A DNA stretch of 18,894 nucleotides from Bacteroidota bacterium. Lineage in GTDB: Bacteria > Bacteroidota > Ignavibacteria > Ignavibacteriales > Melioribacteraceae. The notes beneath the pieces were generated by a model. It was not told the origin of the DNA, made no database searches, and was given only the letters and a program-made list of their open reading frames with translations. How positions within the stretch are numbered: the stretch's first letter is position 1; each line of letters starts with the position of its first letter. Below are positions 1 to 6,698 of this stretch, piece after piece. A program made the position numbers and the translations under genes. The stretch is from contig JAJYMU010000075.1 in assembly GCA_021786655.1 (NCBI GenBank), positions 1-18,894 of the forward strand, read 5' to 3'.

Positions 1-289
1 TATGACGGATGTCATTTAAATTTATTTGCGGCCATTCGGTTGGCGGAAGTACATGTTGTCTTTTATCTCTTCTGACTTTCAAAAACATTCCAACCGGGAT
101 TAAAACTAATCCAAGAACTAAAAATGCCGGAAGAATTATGAAAACAATTAATCCTAAGTAAGAACCTTTATCGGGTTGAAAAAGTGTGATCACAAAGAGG
201 AAGATTATCATGAAAAGACTTATTAATGAGAGCGTTGCGCCGACAAGCGAAGTCCAGTTTTGTGTTGAATGTGGTAGTTTTAGTTTCAT
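1..289 (-). CDS. NapC/NirT-like membrane cytochrome c, N-terminal part
   Basis: Partial gene: translation starts at the ATG at 287-289 (minus strand) and stays open for 96 codons to the window edge. The visible part has a short cytoplasmic start (MKLKLPHS), a membrane segment at about residues 14-37, a second at about 44-68, then a basic stretch and a tryptophan- and proline-rich linker. Two N-terminal helices before a soluble domain are what I know from NapC/NirT-type multiheme cytochromes of Ignavibacteria, in which CXXCH motifs follow directly. The heme motifs themselves lie off the window, so the heme content is not seen here. It would pass electrons from menaquinol to periplasmic cytochromes and lies downstream of, and in the same direction as, the respiratory operon at 1066-8369. 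It is separated from that operon by hicBA and by its own putative promoter. Family assignment is by recognition of the membrane region only. Confidence 0.65.
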   Translation of the reverse strand, partial: MKLKLPHSTQNWTSLVGATLSLISLFMIIFLFVITLFQPDKGSYLGLIVFIILPAFLVLGLVLIPVGMFLKVRRDKRQHVLPPTEWPQINLNDIRH

Positions 290-334
290 TTGTAACCTAT
301 TAATAGAACTTAATGATTATTTGAATTTGAACCA

Positions 335-362
335 GTTATAATAGTCTTTTTTAACGTGGCAA
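335..362 (-). promoter_or_regulatory. Possible promoter of the NapC-like gene
   Basis: Read on the minus strand, TTGCCA (357-362) and TATAAC (335-340) are separated by 16 bp. The -10-like box lies about 46 bp upstream of the ATG at 289. The match is only to sigma70-like boxes, and Bacteroidota promoters often look different, so this is a candidate. If real, it would let the NapC-like gene be transcribed despite the hicBA insert. Confidence 0.3.
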
Positions 363-461
363 AGTTACTGAGAGCGAGTTTAAAATCCAAAACCCGCCCC
401 GTAGAAATGATTCATTACGGAAATTTATTCCGGATAATACTTATTCTGTTAGATTATTTAT

Positions 462-566
462 TTACTTTTTTTCTCTGTCTTTAATTTTGAAATATAATGC
501 GCCTACGATTACCAAAAACGCAAGCGTTGACGCGGCAAAGCAGTTTCTGCGTGTTTAGTAATCACG
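462..566 (-). pseudogene. Remnant of the 3' end of a multiheme cytochrome gene
   Basis: Translating the minus strand here gives a tail that matches the C-terminus of the nonaheme cytochrome encoded at 1066-2340: TRRN, FAA, TLAFLVIV, ALY, KIKD and EK are shared in the same order without gaps, 25 of 34 positions by my count. It ends in a TAA stop at 462-464. An in-frame TAA (555-557) replaces a tyrosine codon, and homology ends at about 566, so everything upstream of the membrane anchor is missing. Nucleotide identity over 102 bases is about 74% by hand count, with most differences at third codon positions. The two copies therefore diverged while both still coded for protein. This is a decayed paralogue, not a recent copy. 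It lies in the same orientation as the intact gene, so hicBA is bracketed by imperfect direct repeats. Confidence 0.85.
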
Positions 567-601
567 TAATTAAAATTTTTATTATATTTCTAAAAAAGAA
601 T

Positions 602-605
602 GGAG
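602..605 (+). promoter_or_regulatory. Ribosome binding site of hicB
   Basis: GGAG lies 7 bases before the ATG at 613 within a purine-rich stretch (GGAGAAGAGAG). It supports this start for the antitoxin gene. Confidence 0.7.
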
Positions 606-612
606 AAGAGAG

Positions 613-825
613 ATGACTGTCAAAACGCTCACCGCTATATTCCACCGTGAAGAAGATATGTATATTGCCCAGTGCCCGGAAATCGGCACCGTTAGTCAAG
701 GAGTAACAATTGAAGATGCGTTAGCTAACCTTAAAGAAGCAACAGAATTGTATCTTGAAGAATTTCCTATTAAAGATATTGAACGACCAATGCTAACAAC
801 GTTTGAAGTGGCGGTAAATGCCTAA
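613..825 (+). CDS. hicB: HicB-family antitoxin
   Basis: A 70-residue protein with the HicB fold signature: an N-terminal strand (TAIFHREEDMYIAQCPE) containing the characteristic 'Y-A-CPE-G' stretch, then 'SQG.T..EAL.NL.EA...YLEE', the helix that closes the partial RNase H-like domain. HicB binds and neutralises HicA and, in many systems, represses its own operon. This is the short form: I see no C-terminal ribbon-helix-helix or helix-turn-helix domain, so DNA binding is not evident. It overlaps hicA by 8 nt (818-825), in the antitoxin-first order, which allows translational coupling. It sits in an otherwise minus-strand respiratory locus next to a cytochrome-gene remnant, which points to later arrival of the module. 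Confidence 0.9.
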   Translation: MTVKTLTAIFHREEDMYIAQCPEIGTVSQGVTIEDALANLKEATELYLEEFPIKDIERPMLTTFEVAVNA

Positions 826-1045
826 GCTAAAAAAAATCTCCGGCGAAGAAGCTATTCGCGCTTTAGTACGACTCGGTTTTATCCGCATCCGTCAACGCGG
901 GAGTCATGTTATATTAAAAAAACAAACCAATGTGGAATATATCGGTTGTGTCGTTCCTTTACACAAGGAACTAAAAATTGGAACTCTTCTTGGAATTCTT
1001 AAACAGGCAAAGATTGATCCGGAAGATTTCTCCAAATTACTCTGA
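818..1045 (+). CDS. hicA: HicA-family toxin (mRNA interferase)
   Basis: A 75-residue HicA protein with a double-stranded RNA-binding-like fold. The diagnostic segments are the N-terminal SGEEAIRALVRLGF helix and the R-Q-R-GSH motif, with the presumed catalytic histidine at residue 30. A V-P-L-H-K-E-L-K-I-GTL segment then leads into the C-terminal helix. HicA toxins cleave mRNA when not held by HicB. The ATG at 818 lies inside the last codons of hicB. The gene is convergent with the nonaheme cytochrome gene, with only 20 nt between stop codons and no visible hairpin terminator. All family-defining residues are present, so it looks intact. Confidence 0.92.
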   Translation: MPKLKKISGEEAIRALVRLGFIRIRQRGSHVILKKQTNVEYIGCVVPLHKELKIGTLLGILKQAKIDPEDFSKLL

Positions 1046-1065
1046 CCAAATTATTTATTAGTCAC

Positions 1066-2340
1066 TCAAGCTTGCTTTCTTTTCTCTTTGTCCTTGATTT
1101 TTAAATACAACGCAATCACAATTACCAAAAACGCAAGTGTCGCAGCAGCAAAACCGTTTCGGCGAGTATAGTATTCGCTAATTTCTTTGTCCGAAAGCAT
1201 TATTGCTTTGTTCGTAATATTCATACCGTCTTTAGTCTTGACGACGACTTTTGCCGGATCAAAAGTGTGCACCAAAGTTCGAGACTGAATCAAATTCTGT
1301 TTTGCATCTTGCAGTAAAAAACCAATGTCAACGTCGTTCATTCCCTTCTCGCGGACTTCTAGAAATTTGTTTGTCGCCGCATCATAATTGTTTTTTAACT
1401 GAACTATCTCTGCTTCAATTTTTTCTGCTGCAACGTAACCTACATCGCCTTTGTCGTGGCAATCAACACATTTTGAATTTTTACCTACGCCGACCATGTC
1501 ATCGGTTGGTTTCTGCACGCCGTGATTACCGTGGCATTGTTCGCATCCGTGAAAATCCTGCTCGGCAAATGCCTTTGCCATTTTTGTTGCGTTGAAATAT
1601 TCCATGTTGCTCGAATGACACATTCCGCAAACGTGAGAAATCGAAGTTATACCAGGAGGCATTGCGCCGTGATTACCGTGACAATCATTGCATGCCGGAG
1701 CGCCGAGATCGTTTTGCTTCAGTAAAGCTATTCCATGAACACTCTTGGAATATTCTTCAAGCTGATTACTCGGAAGGTTATATTTTTTCATCAACTCGGA
1801 ATTACCGTGACATTTATTGCACGTACTTGGAATGTTGAGTTTATAAACTGTTGCTCGAGGATCTTTTACCGGAAAAATACTATGCGCAGTATGACAGCTT
1901 GCGCACTCGGCAACGTTTTCATCGCCAGCCATAAGTTTTTTACCGTGCATGCTGGTGTAATATTGTGTTACCTGATCGGTTGCGATTCTCGGCTGATAGA
2001 TTCTCATATAATCAATATTGGAATGACACTTACCGCAAAATTTGGGAATGTCTTTTCTTTTCGGAACGCCGGCATAACCCTTTGCAGGGCTCATCGCAGC
2101 TTCTTGATCGGTACTCGAAGGATCTCCGCCGTGACATGATGCGCACGTAAGTCCCGCTTGTCTATGAACATCGTAATCGGAATAACCTTGCGGCATATCG
2201 TCAATATCTTTATGGCACGAAAGACAGTTATCAACTTTCGGCGTCTGCTTCGTTTTATTATCCGTTTTCTGAAACGCAAATCCGAAAAGAAAAATAGTCA
2301 GCAATACTGTTGTCGATAAATAAAAAACTCTTGTTCTCAT
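1066..2340 (-). CDS. Nonaheme c-type cytochrome with C-terminal membrane anchor
   Basis: I use the ATG at 2338-2340. It has AGGAAA just upstream, formed partly by the cytochrome b stop codon, and it is followed directly by a signal peptide (about residues 5-23). A longer reading to 2436 would overlap cytochrome b by 85 nt and lacks a signal. The 424-residue protein carries nine CXXCH heme c sites, the first at residue 39. Many extra histidines (HGN, MHG, VHG) could serve as distal ligands. A helix at about residues 397-414, followed by a lysine-rich tail, anchors it with the hemes outside the cytoplasm. It follows Rieske and cytochrome b by 11 nt, in the place of cytochrome c1, so it probably takes electrons from the Rieske centre and passes them to periplasmic carriers. 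A decayed paralogue tail lies at 462-566. The partner and redox potentials are unknown. Confidence 0.9.
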   Translation of the reverse strand: MRTRVFYLSTTVLLTIFLFGFAFQKTDNKTKQTPKVDNCLSCHKDIDDMPQGYSDYDVHRQAGLTCASCHGGDPSSTDQEAAMSPAKGYAGVPKRKDIPKFCGKCHSNIDYMRIYQPRIATDQVTQYYTSMHGKKLMAGDENVAECASCHTAHSIFPVKDPRATVYKLNIPSTCNKCHGNSELMKKYNLPSNQLEEYSKSVHGIALLKQNDLGAPACNDCHGNHGAMPPGITSISHVCGMCHSSNMEYFNATKMAKAFAEQDFHGCEQCHGNHGVQKPTDDMVGVGKNSKCVDCHDKGDVGYVAAEKIEAEIVQLKNNYDAATNKFLEVREKGMNDVDIGFLLQDAKQNLIQSRTLVHTFDPAKVVVKTKDGMNITNKAIMLSDKEISEYYTRRNGFAAATLAFLVIVIALYLKIKDKEKRKQA

Positions 2341-2351
2341 TTTGTTGTTTC

Positions 2352-3434
2352 CTATAATAAGTAACCTAAGACTGTCATGATTACAATGAAAATGACAACG
2401 AAAATTCCAATTAAAGTTAGCGGTTGAAATTTCCATCCGCTTCTGTGTTTAATTTTGATATACGGAACCATCATCCACACCAAGCCGGCAACTCCAAAAA
2501 ATAAAACGCCGAGTAATTCTCCTTCTATAAAGAGGATATGGGCCGGAAGAAATTTTAACGATTGAAACATGAACATGAAATACCATTCCGGTCTAATTCC
2601 TTTGGGTGCCGAAGCGAACGCATCGGCTTTGTTTCCCAATTCCCAAGGAAAATAAAGCGCTAGGAATATCAGAACGTTGAATACAACCACCCACAACAAA
2701 AAATCTTTCAGAGCAAAATCCGGAAAGAACGGAATATATTTTTTCTTTTCTTCGGGCAAGTTTTTAAATTCTTCCGGCTCGTGCATCCCTTGACGTTGAA
2801 TAAACAACAGATGGAGCGCCAAAAAGAATGTGAAGATTGCCGGCAGTATTGCAACGTGGATTCCAAAAAATCTTGAAAGCGTTGCGCCGGTTACATCTTC
2901 TCCACCACGCAAAAGAACTTTTAACGGTTGACCGATTACCGGTACAACTCCGACAATGTCGGTTCCGACTTTTGTTGCGAAGAAAGCCAATTCATTCCAA
3001 GGCAGTAGATAACCGCTGAAACCGAATGCCAGCGAAAAAACCAAAATTATAAATCCGGTGATCCATGTTAACTCTCTCGGTTTTTGATACGCTTTGGAAA
3101 AGAAAACACTAAACATGTGAACGAACGCAAACAGAACAAGCAAGTTTGCAGACCAACTGTGAACATTTCTTATCAGCCAGCCAAATTTTACTTCGGTAAC
3201 AATGAAACGGACGCTTTCGTATGCGCTGTCTTCACCGGGACGGTAATACAAAAGAAGAAGGATGCCGGTCAACAGTTGAACGATAAATAAAAACAAAGTT
3301 ACTCCGCCCATGTAATACCAAACCGAGTGGCGGTGTTCAGGAACTTTTTTATGTTGAAGCAGATTACGAACCGGTGTCAGGTCGTACCGTTCATCGATCG
3401 AAGAAACGATTTTAGAACCAATATTCTTTAACAT
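2352..3434 (-). CDS. Cytochrome b of a bc-type complex
   Basis: A 360-residue integral membrane protein that combines the cytochrome b6 and subunit IV parts in one chain. Two histidine pairs for b hemes are visible: H92/H106 (13 residues between) and H193/H208 (14 between, the b6f-like spacing). The quinol-oxidation-site motif PEWY is at residues 282-285. About eight helices can be drawn, including one after PEWY and one at the C-terminus. It oxidises quinol together with the Rieske protein encoded 3 nt upstream and donates electrons to the nonaheme cytochrome encoded 11 nt downstream. The stop codon is TAG and contributes to the ribosome binding site of the next gene. The length is shorter than mitochondrial cytochrome b (about 380) because the terminal helices are compact. 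Confidence 0.93.
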   Translation of the reverse strand: MLKNIGSKIVSSIDERYDLTPVRNLLQHKKVPEHRHSVWYYMGGVTLFLFIVQLLTGILLLLYYRPGEDSAYESVRFIVTEVKFGWLIRNVHSWSANLLVLFAFVHMFSVFFSKAYQKPRELTWITGFIILVFSLAFGFSGYLLPWNELAFFATKVGTDIVGVVPVIGQPLKVLLRGGEDVTGATLSRFFGIHVAILPAIFTFFLALHLLFIQRQGMHEPEEFKNLPEEKKKYIPFFPDFALKDFLLWVVVFNVLIFLALYFPWELGNKADAFASAPKGIRPEWYFMFMFQSLKFLPAHILFIEGELLGVLFFGVAGLVWMMVPYIKIKHRSGWKFQPLTLIGIFVVIFIVIMTVLGYLL

Positions 3435-3437
3435 TGA

Positions 3438-3869
3438 TTAACCCATTTTAGTAATTACAATTTCGTCCTTTACAATTTTTACATCGTACTGCTCTAAAGG
3501 TCTTGGCGGCGGACCGGAAATATTTCTTCCGTTCAAATCATAAATGCCGTTGTGACACGCGCACCAGATTTGTTTTGTATCGGATTTATATTGAACAATA
3601 CAATCCAGGTGAGTGCAGCTTGCCGATAATGCCTTGTATTGATTGTCCACCGTTTTGATAAGGATAACCGGTTTTCTGCCGAACTTAACTATTTTGTAGC
3701 TGTTTGCCGCAAAGTCGGAAGTCGATCCGGCTTTAACGGAGTTTACTTTTGGTTCCGCCATCTTTGGAGGAATTAAATAAGAAACTATGGGATAAAAGAT
3801 GGAAAGTATTCCTCCTATTCCTCCTATTCCCAAAATCGAATTCAAGAATTTTCTTCTATTAATCTTCAT
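3438..3869 (-). CDS. Rieske [2Fe-2S] protein
   Basis: A 143-residue Rieske subunit. The N-terminus has a twin-arginine-type signal/anchor (NRRKFLN at residues 4-10, then a hydrophobic helix to about 33). The cluster boxes are CTHLDC (85-90) and CACHNG (103-108). C85/H87 and C103/H106 are the expected cluster ligands, and C90/C105 the disulfide pair. A GPPPRPL loop follows, as in bc-type Rieske proteins. It shuttles electrons from quinol at cytochrome b to the c-type cytochrome. It ends 3 nt before cytochrome b, and the 55-nt gap to NrfD upstream is AT-rich. A 9-bp repeat (TATTCCTCC, 3807-3830 on the plus strand) encodes a GIG-GIG run in the anchor. Confidence 0.94.
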   Translation of the reverse strand: MKINRRKFLNSILGIGGIGGILSIFYPIVSYLIPPKMAEPKVNSVKAGSTSDFAANSYKIVKFGRKPVILIKTVDNQYKALSASCTHLDCIVQYKSDTKQIWCACHNGIYDLNGRNISGPPPRPLEQYDVKIVKDEIVITKMG

Positions 3870-3924
3870 AACCTAACGCGTTTTTTATTTGTGATTAATT
3901 AATTAGAAATAATATAATGATTTA

Positions 3925-5118
3925 TTAAGGATTCCGCGCTTCCTCCCACGGCGGAAGCAGTTTCATCAATATAAAAAGTATTATAAACGGAAGTATCAAA
4001 ATTCCAATTGCGGCTAGAAATCCTTCCAAACCAAAAAAAGTCATTTTATAAACTGTGAGTCCTCGCAGACTTTTTGAAAACAATTGTCCGCCAATTACAA
4101 TGTTCCATCTCGTTGTGAAAATTCCGATCTCAACCAAAATTGCGGCGATGAAGTAAACCATCTTTTTCAGTTCACTCGGCGCTTTGAATATTTTTGTTGC
4201 GGCTATCGATGCAAGAGGAATTAACATTCCCATCAAAAGCTGGATTACAACAAGGCTAACAAATAATTTTCCGGAGACAAGCTCCGATAAAATTTTAATC
4301 GACTCTTCGGATTCATAAATGCGGTGAATAAAATCCAAAGCTTCGAGTGAAAAATCTATTATCATCACGTAGAAAAGATAGCTCGCAAGTTTATCCAAGC
4401 AATCCATTTGAATTGGTTTTGATCTCAACGGCGTTACTACCATATAAATTATGAGCACCAACGCAATGCCGGAAACAATCGCGGAGAATAAAAACACTAT
4501 CGGCATCAAAACGCTGGACCACCACGGATTTGCTTTTATGGATCCGAATATAAATCCAACGTAACCGTGAAGAAGGAACGCGGAAGGAATGCCGATGATG
4601 GTTACAATCTTCACGGATTTTTTATCGAAGTGAATTGCTTTCTCGGAAATGTCTTTTGAAAAGAGCGAAACAATTTTGTGAATCCACTTTTTAATTCCCT
4701 TCTCCTTCGATGCCCATAAAATTATGTCTCGCCTGTAATCGAACCAGATTTCTAAAAGCAGCACCGCCATCAGATACCATGCGTAAACAAATCCGAACAT
4801 TGCCATGGCAGAAGTTGTATTGGGCGTTAAAAATATTTCGTAAGATTTTTCCGGATGACCAAGGTGCCCTAACAGCGGCAGCGGCGCAACAATTAAGAAA
4901 GCCAAAGCGGTGAGCATGGCAATTCTGTATGTGGGCTGTAATTCTTTTACGTTGAAAACTTTTACAAGTGAAGCTAAAATAAACGCGCCGGCAACTAATC
5001 CGGTTAGATAAGGATACAATACAATTAAGATTCCCCAATGCAGCTCAACTTCGTTTGGGAAAATGTATCCGGTGATTTCTTTTAATATCGGGGTCAGGTG
5101 TTGAACTAATTCTTCCAC
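3925..5118 (-). CDS. NrfD/PsrC-family quinone-interacting membrane subunit
   Basis: A 397-residue polytopic protein with about nine or ten hydrophobic helices. After helix 2, the segment LLGHLGHPEKSYEI followed by a proline/asparagine and small-residue stretch matches the 'LGRPE' region of the NrfD/PsrC/DmsC-like family, which exchanges electrons between the quinone pool and a partner FeS subunit. Translation starts at GTG (5116-5118), one base after the TAA of the FeS gene, with AGGTGA upstream, so the pair is translationally coupled. Typical partners also include a molybdopterin subunit, but here the neighbours are FeS and multiheme cytochromes only, as in cytochrome-linked complexes of metal reducers. 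Whether it reduces or oxidises quinone cannot be told from sequence. Confidence 0.88.
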   Translation of the reverse strand: MEELVQHLTPILKEITGYIFPNEVELHWGILIVLYPYLTGLVAGAFILASLVKVFNVKELQPTYRIAMLTALAFLIVAPLPLLGHLGHPEKSYEIFLTPNTTSAMAMFGFVYAWYLMAVLLLEIWFDYRRDIILWASKEKGIKKWIHKIVSLFSKDISEKAIHFDKKSVKIVTIIGIPSAFLLHGYVGFIFGSIKANPWWSSVLMPIVFLFSAIVSGIALVLIIYMVVTPLRSKPIQMDCLDKLASYLFYVMIIDFSLEALDFIHRIYESEESIKILSELVSGKLFVSLVVIQLLMGMLIPLASIAATKIFKAPSELKKMVYFIAAILVEIGIFTTRWNIVIGGQLFSKSLRGLTVYKMTFFGLEGFLAAIGILILPFIILFILMKLLPPWEEARNP

Positions 5119-5119
5119 G

Positions 5120-5914
5120 TTATTTCACCTCCATATCAAGATTTGCATAAAAAACTTTTGGTTCGGTGTTCAGCGATGGTTTCAGGATTCCGATTTTATT
5201 CATTCGCAAAAATCTAACCAGCGGGCTTGCTTTCTTATTCAGTTCCCCGAAAACTCTTGCTTGTGTCGGGCAGACTTCCACGCATACAGGCAATTTGTCT
5301 TTCGTTATACGTTGATAACAGAAAGTACATTTTTCTGCTGTGCGTGTAACCGGATGCAAAAAGCGGGCACCATACGGGCATGCTTGAATACAGTATCTGC
5401 AGCCGATGCAGTAATCTGAATCAACCAGCACAACACCGTCTTCGGATTTGAAAGTTGCACCGACAGGACAAACTTGAACGCACGGCGGGTTATCGCAATG
5501 ATTGCAAATTTTTGGAACAAAGAAACTTCGTTCCATTTTTTTCTTCGTCGATAATACTTCGAAACCATCGATCGAACCGTCGGGGCTATCGACCAAAACT
5601 TCCCCGTCATCATAAATTCTGTATCGTTCTACCCATGTTCTAAAGAAAAACGGTTCGCGCGGAACATTGTTTTCGTTCTTACACGCATCGGCACATCTTC
5701 CGCACCCGATACATTTATTAATGTCAATTCCCATTCCCCATTTATGATCTTTAGGAACATAGCCGTTATCCAGCACCCATTTTTTTAAGCCCATCAGCTT
5801 CTCGCCTGAACCCAAAAATCCGAATGCAATTGGAGCCATCGAAACAACAGCCAGTTTCTTAAGGAAATTTCTTCTTTCTAATTTTTTCTCGGCTTCATTA
5901 GTTTTCTTTTCCAT
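5120..5914 (-). CDS. Four-cluster [4Fe-4S] ferredoxin-like electron-transfer subunit
   Basis: I use the ATG at 5912-5914. The upstream cytochrome stop overlaps it (TAATG) and GGAGG lies before it; a longer reading to 5956 would begin inside that gene. The 264-residue protein begins with a twin-arginine signal (ERRNFLKK, residues 13-20). It then carries sixteen cluster cysteines in DmsB/NrfC/PsrB order: C68/71/74/78, C137/140/145/149, C169/172/175/179 and C196/199/211/215, enough for four [4Fe-4S] clusters. It would relay electrons between the octaheme cytochrome upstream and the NrfD-type subunit downstream on the periplasmic face. All sixteen ligands are present, so it looks functional. It lacks the catalytic Mo-subunit partner usual for this family. 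Confidence 0.92.
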   Translation of the reverse strand: MEKKTNEAEKKLERRNFLKKLAVVSMAPIAFGFLGSGEKLMGLKKWVLDNGYVPKDHKWGMGIDINKCIGCGRCADACKNENNVPREPFFFRTWVERYRIYDDGEVLVDSPDGSIDGFEVLSTKKKMERSFFVPKICNHCDNPPCVQVCPVGATFKSEDGVVLVDSDYCIGCRYCIQACPYGARFLHPVTRTAEKCTFCYQRITKDKLPVCVEVCPTQARVFGELNKKASPLVRFLRMNKIGILKPSLNTEPKVFYANLDMEVK

Positions 5915-6663
5915 TATTGAGCCTCCGGTAAATGTGGATAATGACATTGCCAGCAAACGTATCTCGGCTCATGCGTAGCCATGTTAATTCTTGGAATATC
6001 TTTTGGACTATTCGCGTCCTCAGCGTGACATTGGCCGCAGAATTCACGTGTAGTCGGTTTTGTCGGCAGATTATCACGCGGACTTAGTTTGTGCTTTTCA
6101 TTCGCCACATGACATTTTGTGCACGGTATTTCCGAATGGAACGACAACGATTTGGTTGCAGCAATTTCAGCATGACATGCTTCGCATCCTTTGGGCGTTA
6201 CTGGCGGAACCGGATTATGAGGATTATGACACGACACGCAAATTTTTCTGGGATTGTGCGACGCGGAAACAATCTGCGGAAATCCAGTCGGTCTCGAAGG
6301 CAAATATTCGTGACAAGTTGGACAAAAACTTCTGTTGCGCTGAATCTGAGGTTTGAATTCGTCCGGCGATTCCGTGTGCTTTATAGAAGGTCCGTGACAA
6401 ACTTCACATGAAAGGTTTTTGTGATAACCTTTTGTTTTGATTGCAACAATATCGTCATGGCAATCTACGCAGACTTCCTGCCCCGCGTAATGTAACTCGT
6501 TGTTAGCAATATTCTGTACTGCCGATGCCCGGTAATGACCAATCTTTCCGAAATCATTTGGAATTAAAGTCGAGCGGACAACAATAAAAACAATCACAAG
6601 TATTACAAGCAATACCGATAATCGTTTTACCTGTTCCGGAATCTTTGCAAGAAAATTCTTCAT
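5914..6663 (-). CDS. Membrane-anchored octaheme c-type cytochrome (duplicated tetraheme)
   Basis: A 249-residue protein with an uncleaved-looking N-terminal helix (about residues 15-30) and eight CXXCH motifs. It is an internal duplication: the half beginning at C65 and the half beginning at C160 align with no gaps. Heme motifs start at offsets 0, 21, 49 and 77 in both, with shared features such as K-H, SP, FC..CH, H.PR and C..CH..H.P. Such tetraheme halves resemble class III/NrfH-like or cytochrome c7-type modules, but I cannot place the family more exactly. It overlaps the FeS gene by one base (TAATG), so it is surely part of the same complex and probably the c-type electron entry or exit of the NrfD module. 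GGAGAAAA lies upstream of its ATG. Confidence 0.9.
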   Translation of the reverse strand: MKNFLAKIPEQVKRLSVLLVILVIVFIVVRSTLIPNDFGKIGHYRASAVQNIANNELHYAGQEVCVDCHDDIVAIKTKGYHKNLSCEVCHGPSIKHTESPDEFKPQIQRNRSFCPTCHEYLPSRPTGFPQIVSASHNPRKICVSCHNPHNPVPPVTPKGCEACHAEIAATKSLSFHSEIPCTKCHVANEKHKLSPRDNLPTKPTTREFCGQCHAEDANSPKDIPRINMATHEPRYVCWQCHYPHLPEAQ

Positions 6664-6698
6664 GAAAATATTTTCTCCGCATTTTGTGAATTAATCAT

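Larger units (their letters stand above)
290..612. other. Intergenic region between the NapC-like gene and hicB
   Basis: No intact gene is visible in these 323 bases. They hold the possible NapC-gene promoter, two small palindromes (AATGA-T-TCATT at 406-416; CGGAA-5-TTCCG at 418-432), the decayed cytochrome tail at 462-566, and the AT-rich hicB leader, which begins where the homology of the remnant stops. Confidence 0.7.

Noticed and set aside
1251..2139. Open frames on the plus strand opposite the nonaheme cytochrome gene
   Set aside because: They are antisense shadows of a gene with nine heme motifs; their translations show no family likeness and lack ribosome binding sites.
2341..2436. 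N-terminal extension of the nonaheme cytochrome to 2436
   Set aside because: It would overlap the cytochrome b gene by 85 nt and place a non-signal sequence before a clear signal peptide; the ATG at 2340 has a good ribosome binding site.
5915..5956. N-terminal extension of the FeS subunit to 5956
   Set aside because: It lies inside the octaheme gene; the TAATG overlap with GGAGG upstream fixes the start at 5914, directly before the twin-arginine signal.
1066..6663. Alternative complex III or nitrite reductase (Nrf) operon
   Set aside because: ActB-type fused Mo/FeS protein and NrfA (with CXXCK heme site) are absent, while Rieske and cytochrome b are present; only single subunits resemble those systems.
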